From positions 90,055 through 154,054 of the forward strand of contig NZ_JTEV01000013.1 of NCBI RefSeq assembly GCF_000786105.1: DNA of 64,000 bases. Reading direction: 5' to 3'. The notes below the pieces were generated by a model. It had not been told where the DNA came from and did no database searches. It was given only the letters and a program-made list of their open reading frames with translations. Positions 59,501 to 64,000 of this stretch are shown in pieces (within the stretch, counting starts at the first letter, position 1; every line of letters starts with the position of its first letter). Both the position numbers and the translations under genes were made by a program. This stretch comes from Bdellovibrio sp. ArHS (GTDB lineage: Bacteria > Bdellovibrionota > Bdellovibrionia > Bdellovibrionales > Bdellovibrionaceae).

Positions 59501-61479
59501 AGACTGTCTAGCGCTTCTCTGATTTTACTTAAAACGCGTGGCGATGATTTCGTCTTCGATAATTCGGATTTAAGTATCTTTATGAGTTCTTTATACTCAC
59601 TTAACACAATTCCCTCTTTAATCTTTTTCTTCCTGTAAATATCCACGAGCTGGGCTGAAGCGAAAAGACCGCTAGCCTTTTCCTCAATGGAAGAAGAGCT
59701 AGCGAGCATACGCAGTCGTTTTACATTTGCATTTGTTGGCCGCGCGAGAGCTTCTGCCAAGAGACCATTTGCAACGAGTCGTTTTGAGCCCTTACGGACG
59801 CTAATTCCCGCTGCTACATTATAAAGATCAAGCTTCAATAGAGCATCAATTGCATTTTCAGAGACTCTCTCTTGTGAAAGTTCCGTTGCTTGTTTTACTA
59901 TGTTTGAGCACTCATCGTCCCATTGATTAGGCAAAAGAACCGGGCCTAAAGAAATTAGGGTAGGCAGGTACTGAGGCATTGTTTGCCGAAGATCATTTTT
60001 TGAAATGATGAATTTGACGGCGCTGATCCATGCGAATTTTATCCTGTCCGATGATTTTTTCAGTCGAAGTGAAGTTCCTAAATTTAAAATCTCTTCAAAA
60101 GAGCTTTCTGTTTCGGTATGAACTCTATTTAACAGAGCTTCAATATGCTTATCCGATTTAAGCAATTCAGGATCAGTATGGTCATGAAACGAAGTTATGT
60201 AATGAACACTCAGCTTCATTCCTTTTGCAGAAATGTGTGTTTCATTTGATGTTAAGCCAAACTCATTCCCTAGTAGATATAGCTCAGATGGAAGTATCAT
60301 TACATTTTGGTCTTTGATCTCCAGAGAACCAAACATTCTATTCGTATAAAGAAGTGATAAGCCATCGAATTCCAGTCTATTCATGCCCAAATCCATCAAC
60401 ATGGGCGAATCATAAACACTTCCCTTGACGAATAGTTTTAAACCTTTAGACTCCATTGCTTCCGAAAATTCTATTGAAAGATCGCGAATGAAGGCCATGC
60501 CTCTTCTGATTCTATTTTCACCGCGGAAGCAATAAACCACCTCATCGCCGGCGGAATTCTCAAAAAGTCCTTTATACCTGTAAGCAAGCTCCGCAGCGAT
60601 AGACTTAAACGATACATTTATTTCTCGGGTTTTTTCCAGAGTCATAGTTTGCATGATTTGCGAATATCCGTTTATATCTACGCGCACAACCGTGCCTTCA
60701 AATGAGATTGGGAATGTCACTTTATTTCCGGACAAAACTTCATTTTTTATTTCGGCCAATACCGAATACTGCAAATTCGTTTCAATATACATTTCTCCAG
60801 ATTCTAGCTTATCGAGTTGGGTTTTTATTTCCGAACTCACTTGCTTGAGAGTTTGAATGTCATCCGTAGCAAAGATGGATGCAGCTTTGTGAAGAAAGCT
60901 TTGTTTTCTTGAAGATCCTGTCAGAATTTGCTTGGTACGTTGAAGGTTGAAGTAGACCACTATAACGAAGGTTGCGATAATGAACCACATTACAAGCAAT
61001 AGCTCGATGAAAATGTCTGTCAAAACATTTTTAGAGTTAATCACGTAGTACCCAAGAGAGTGCTCTTTTGGTTTTTGAAACCCGATAGATATAACGGAAT
61101 CAGAAAAGTTTCTTTTGGAGTAGGTAAGCTCTGTCCCGTTACTTTTGCTTGTATAAAGTTCTGGCCCAGGTTCAGTAGGAAAAGACTCCGGCGTTAGATC
61201 ATCGGGAATAGAGCAAGAAGCCTCTTTTGACCTATATGAAAAGAACGCGATTCTTTCGGCTCGGGCCTCAGACTTCAGTTGATTACAAATATCAGCGGAG
61301 AAGCCCGCATATTGCAAAGATTCAACTAATGTAAAAACTGACTCTAAGGAGCCTTTGAGTTCTTCCAGCTCACTTTCAATAGCGTTCTTCCGGACGTAAT
61401 CAAAAAACACTATGGCCGGAGGCACATAAAGTACGCTCATTAAAATGACAAGTTTAAGTAAGTCTTTTACTAACCTCAT
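59497..61479 (-). CDS. Membrane sensor with class III nucleotide-cyclase-like domain
   Basis: A 660-residue protein with membrane helices at about 7-27 and 155-177 enclosing a periplasmic sensor of 125 residues, then a cytosolic part. Residues about 262-385 resemble class III cyclases: VVRVDINGYSQIM supplies the first metal Asp (268), SAGDEVVYCF the second (312), and FDGLSLLYTNRM sits where active enzymes have the N-x3-R pair. The purine-specifying Lys is not clear, so catalysis is uncertain. The C-terminal 250 residues are all helical, like ARM/HEAT repeats. Overlaps both neighbours by 4 nt. Confidence 0.65.
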   Translation of the reverse strand: MRLVKDLLKLVILMSVLYVPPAIVFFDYVRKNAIESELEELKGSLESVFTLVESLQYAGFSADICNQLKSEARAERIAFFSYRSKEASCSIPDDLTPESFPTEPGPELYTSKSNGTELTYSKRNFSDSVISIGFQKPKEHSLGYYVINSKNVLTDIFIELLLVMWFIIATFVIVVYFNLQRTKQILTGSSRKQSFLHKAASIFATDDIQTLKQVSSEIKTQLDKLESGEMYIETNLQYSVLAEIKNEVLSGNKVTFPISFEGTVVRVDINGYSQIMQTMTLEKTREINVSFKSIAAELAYRYKGLFENSAGDEVVYCFRGENRIRRGMAFIRDLSIEFSEAMESKGLKLFVKGSVYDSPMLMDLGMNRLEFDGLSLLYTNRMFGSLEIKDQNVMILPSELYLLGNEFGLTSNETHISAKGMKLSVHYITSFHDHTDPELLKSDKHIEALLNRVHTETESSFEEILNLGTSLRLKKSSDRIKFAWISAVKFIISKNDLRQTMPQYLPTLISLGPVLLPNQWDDECSNIVKQATELSQERVSENAIDALLKLDLYNVAAGISVRKGSKRLVANGLLAEALARPTNANVKRLRMLASSSSIEEKASGLFASAQLVDIYRKKKIKEGIVLSEYKELIKILKSELSKTKSSPRVLSKIREALDSL

Positions 61480-61877
61480 CTTAAATTAGACTTAGGAAAG
61501 CGTTTATAAAAAAGATCCCAGGAGTTCACGAATGAGTTATCAGAGAATGTACACAAGTTTTCTTCGGCACCATTAGAATTGATGGCAATTAAATTGGTGC
61601 CGCCGACAGCTTTACAATATTGTGCCGCTGGATTTTGCATCGCCGAATGGGGAGCCCTTGGCAGTGCTTCTTTTTTCTTCAAGGCGTTAATTGCCAGGCA
61701 GGATGACCCACAATTTTTGCTTATAACTAATTGATCTTTGGTTACGGATTCAACAACGCGGTATGTTTCGTTCATAAAAACGGCGTACTGACCAGGTTTT
61801 AGTTTCGGCTTAGCCGGCTTGGATGCGTAGGAATAGGATGTCAACAAAACAGATAGTATTAAAATCGCTTTCATCAA
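61476..61877 (-). CDS. Small secreted protein with DUF333-like C terminus
   Basis: A 133-residue protein with signal peptide (ILILSVLLTSYSYA). Residues about 82-125 (NPAAQYCKAVGGTNLIAIN, then ENLCTFSDNSFVNSWDLF) resemble DUF333, a small domain of putative hemolysin-type proteins with a conserved N-P-A...C...GG...C pattern. A C-x3-C pair (NCGSSC) lies earlier. Function unknown. Coupled on both sides by 4-nt overlaps. Confidence 0.65.
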   Translation of the reverse strand: MMKAILILSVLLTSYSYASKPAKPKLKPGQYAVFMNETYRVVESVTKDQLVISKNCGSSCLAINALKKKEALPRAPHSAMQNPAAQYCKAVGGTNLIAINSNGAEENLCTFSDNSFVNSWDLFYKRFPKSNLR

Positions 61878-63745
61878 TGTTTCTTTCTTAATAGTGAGCG
61901 ACCAGTATCAACAAAAATTGTCGCATCAGGAAGTTGTGAGCCGATGGATGTTTTCAATTTAATTATCTCGATACGAATATTCTGCTGTTCCATGCTTTGA
62001 ACGAAGTTTCTATCCGAATATCGTTGGGATAGGGAAGAATAGTTGTCGCCCATTATCTCTTGTTGTCTGAACAATGGATCTACTTCTGGAATTGACGCAA
62101 CTCTTCTTTTTGGCTTATCGTTCACGGACTTCTTATTGGAAGATCTCGAAGGCAAAGGTTGACTCGCGACACTTGTGCTATTGGCGTTTACACTCCCACC
62201 TGATCCCAATTCGGTGGAAACACTTGTTTCGGGTGAGTAGCTGATGCCCGGCTGTGCGTCGACCGTGGAATTACTTAACTTGCGGACATTTTCAACTGTG
62301 GTTCCAAATTTGTCGGCCACAATTTCTTCAGCTATATACTCGTCTGGTTCGACTCCGCTGGAGCTTGCTGGAAAGCGGACGTGAGTTTTAGTTTCCACTT
62401 TGCTGTCACTATTGAAGGCCTCTGTCGCCGCGACGGCTGGAGTGACTGTGGCTGCGATAGCTTTATCGGCAATGGAAGCCACTTTATTGAAGTTGTTTTG
62501 CATGACGGAACCAATAGATTGGTAACTATACGCTGAAGACTTGGAAGCGCCTGTTGAAAAGAAATCACTTTCTTGAGAGGTCACGCCCGAACCATTTCTA
62601 CCGCTTATGTTAGAGGCCACTTGGACCGGAGCTACCTTTGACGGTGCTTCTAGGGCGACATTTTCGAGTTTGATATTCCTAACTTCTTCTTTAAGCGTGG
62701 GTACCGCGACTTCCCTATCCTTCTTTGCTTCCTGGCTCACAGCTTGCCTAATAGCCTCTGGTACGGCCGATTGATTGCAGCTATCAGGATTGTCTATGCA
62801 CTGTTTCATGCTAAACTGGGAAGAGCATTTTTCTTCTTTCAAACCTTCTAAATCATTCGCCTCTCCGCATATCACATCTAACATACCGACTTGTTTTTCG
62901 TTTTTAAGACCGAGGCGATGCATGTACTCGTGTTGTAATACTGAATCTTGCCTCTGGCACTCACTAATGCTTAGGGCGCCATCTTTGGTTGGAAAGACAA
63001 TTGAATTGTTTTTGTCATCATATTTCGCATTGTATCTAGTATTCGCATCGGCGGGTTCGCAGGCGATTTTAAGATTGAGCTTCCCATCTTTCGCATTTTT
63101 TAGATCTTCGAAGTATTTATTTAGCATCGATGGCAATGTGCTTCTCAAAGCTGGTATTTTCCCAATACGCTCCATGGCTTTTGGACTATTTAAACACTTT
63201 ATAAAGTATGAATCCTGCGGTGTAAGATAATCATTTAAGGTCGTTCTCAACAGAAGATTTTTGCTTTTAACCAGATTCTCAGCACACTTCGGATCAAAAT
63301 TACTTTCGAGGTCAAATTCAGCATTAAAGCTAGCAATTTCCTTAATCTGTTTGGCAATCTTCTCAAGATGAGTTTTCTCGTCACATTTTTCATTGAAATA
63401 GGCTTTATCAATAAAAGAAATGAGACCCACCTTTTTTACGTATCCACCAAAAGGGTCAACTTTAAAATAGAATTCAAAGGTTTTCCCAAATTTACGGGTT
63501 GAGTAGCTGAAGATATTTTCCTTACCCTTTATAAGCGTTAGGGTACTTCCATTACGGGAATACGAAACAACACCGCTTGAAGAACGATAAACGGTAAGAG
63601 AATGATTCCCTTTAACAAAAGTTTTGAAAGCCAAAGTCGAATATGAAGCAGTGGAGCCACGAGCGAACTGTGGCTGTCCAGCAATGACAAACAAACATAA
63701 GACTACTGACCAATTTTTTCGTGGCACACAACAATTATAAAGCAT
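61874..63745 (-). CDS. Secreted HExxH metalloprotease-like protein, first gene of chain
   Basis: A 623-residue exported protein (signal region to about residue 30). The motif LQHEYMHRLGL (His272, Glu273, His276) is a zincin site; DVICGEAND shortly after may give the third ligand. Residues about 330-580 are low-complexity Ser/Val/Asn-rich, like a linker or cell-surface stalk, and the last 60 form a short folded part. No named peptidase family. No ribosome site is visible at ATG 63745. Divergent from the papain-like gene by only 29 bp. Confidence 0.65.
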   Translation of the reverse strand: MLYNCCVPRKNWSVVLCLFVIAGQPQFARGSTASYSTLAFKTFVKGNHSLTVYRSSSGVVSYSRNGSTLTLIKGKENIFSYSTRKFGKTFEFYFKVDPFGGYVKKVGLISFIDKAYFNEKCDEKTHLEKIAKQIKEIASFNAEFDLESNFDPKCAENLVKSKNLLLRTTLNDYLTPQDSYFIKCLNSPKAMERIGKIPALRSTLPSMLNKYFEDLKNAKDGKLNLKIACEPADANTRYNAKYDDKNNSIVFPTKDGALSISECQRQDSVLQHEYMHRLGLKNEKQVGMLDVICGEANDLEGLKEEKCSSQFSMKQCIDNPDSCNQSAVPEAIRQAVSQEAKKDREVAVPTLKEEVRNIKLENVALEAPSKVAPVQVASNISGRNGSGVTSQESDFFSTGASKSSAYSYQSIGSVMQNNFNKVASIADKAIAATVTPAVAATEAFNSDSKVETKTHVRFPASSSGVEPDEYIAEEIVADKFGTTVENVRKLSNSTVDAQPGISYSPETSVSTELGSGGSVNANSTSVASQPLPSRSSNKKSVNDKPKRRVASIPEVDPLFRQQEIMGDNYSSLSQRYSDRNFVQSMEQQNIRIEIIKLKTSIGSQLPDATIFVDTGRSLLRKKH

Positions 63746-63774
63746 TTTTATTTAGATATTGTAGGCTATGAGTT

Positions 63775-64000
63775 ATGAAGAATAATAAACTAGCCTTTGT
63801 GGTTCTACTTTGGTCCTGTACCTCTTTTGGAAGCCTGACATCAACCCTTGTTCCAGTATCGCCGACAGAATTTCCGGTAAACGAGTCTGAAACTGTAATA
63901 GGAAATATGCCCCGAGTAAGGTCACAAGATTCTCTTGGTGTGTGTTTTGGATTTAGTTCAGCAACAGTTGTTCAGCACTATATCTGCGAACAGGAAAAGA
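63775..64000 (+). CDS. Papain-like cysteine protease, 5' part only
   Basis: The first 75 codons are in the window. A signal peptide (LAFVVLLWSCTSFG) is followed by a 30-residue stretch and then RVRSQDSLGVCFGFSSATVV, which matches the papain-family Q...C-x-x-F-S segment: the Gln of the oxyanion hole and the catalytic Cys. The His and Asn lie outside. Peptidase assignment is therefore provisional. It is divergent from the four-gene chain and could share its control region. Confidence 0.55.
   Translation, partial: MKNNKLAFVVLLWSCTSFGSLTSTLVPVSPTEFPVNESETVIGNMPRVRSQDSLGVCFGFSSATVVQHYICEQEK

Overview
The window is a dense, phage-free and IS-free chromosomal segment of a Gram-negative bacterium that most resembles a predatory Bdellovibrio-type organism (Bdellovibrionota). 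The indications are: a lexA gene preceded by the TTAC-N3-GTAA operator described for Bdellovibrio bacteriovorus LexA; several trypsin-like lipoproteins; a full set of periplasmic peptidoglycan-modifying enzymes (L,D-transpeptidase, PBP, polysaccharide deacetylase, M14 peptidase, SLT-like lysozyme); menaquinone rather than ubiquinone genes; and aromatic amino acid hydroxylase plus HPPD. The genus is an inference. I saw no tRNA, rRNA, CRISPR or transposase.

Layout. 1-12.4 kb: nucleotidase/rhodanese pair, M13 peptidase, a lipoprotein, a PIF1-like helicase, hpd, ribD with a tandem PspC protein, and a leftward hldD / aromatic hydroxylase / trmJ group. 12.5-24 kb: S41 protease and esterase, L,D-transpeptidase, a divergent SelO-like protein, an ATP-grasp-like protein, peroxiredoxin, exonuclease III, FxsA, a PBP and a TetR regulator. 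24-34 kb: DksA-like protein, fRMsr, lexA, polysaccharide deacetylase, M14 peptidase, aldo/keto reductase with an HPF-like protein, ung, DUF72.

34.2-47.99 kb is the metabolic core. A tightly overlapping operon, aroB-aroA-[aroK-aroD-aroE fused]-aroC, is followed by menB. Its order reproduces the domain order of the eukaryotic pentafunctional AROM protein. With the DAHP synthase at 43.7-44.6 kb all seven shikimate-pathway steps are in this window. The flow continues through menF-menD-menH, menB and menG towards menaquinone, while the hydroxylase and HPPD act on the aromatic amino acids. Between the two halves lie a small XRE-regulator/membrane-protein operon with a twin-palindrome operator, and a TonB-like gene with no canonical start codon for its membrane anchor.

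48-64 kb is accessory: three trypsin-like lipoproteins, proline iminopeptidase, YihY, a hybrid sensor kinase, a YD-repeat protein, an SLT-like lipoprotein, a Cys-rich secreted protein, and a leftward four-gene chain in which every junction is a 4-nt ATGA overlap (secreted HExxH metalloprotease, DUF333-like protein, membrane nucleotide-cyclase-like sensor, lipoprotein). Facing it is the start of a papain-like protease gene cut by the window edge. This last block is the best candidate for an undescribed exported enzyme and signalling system.
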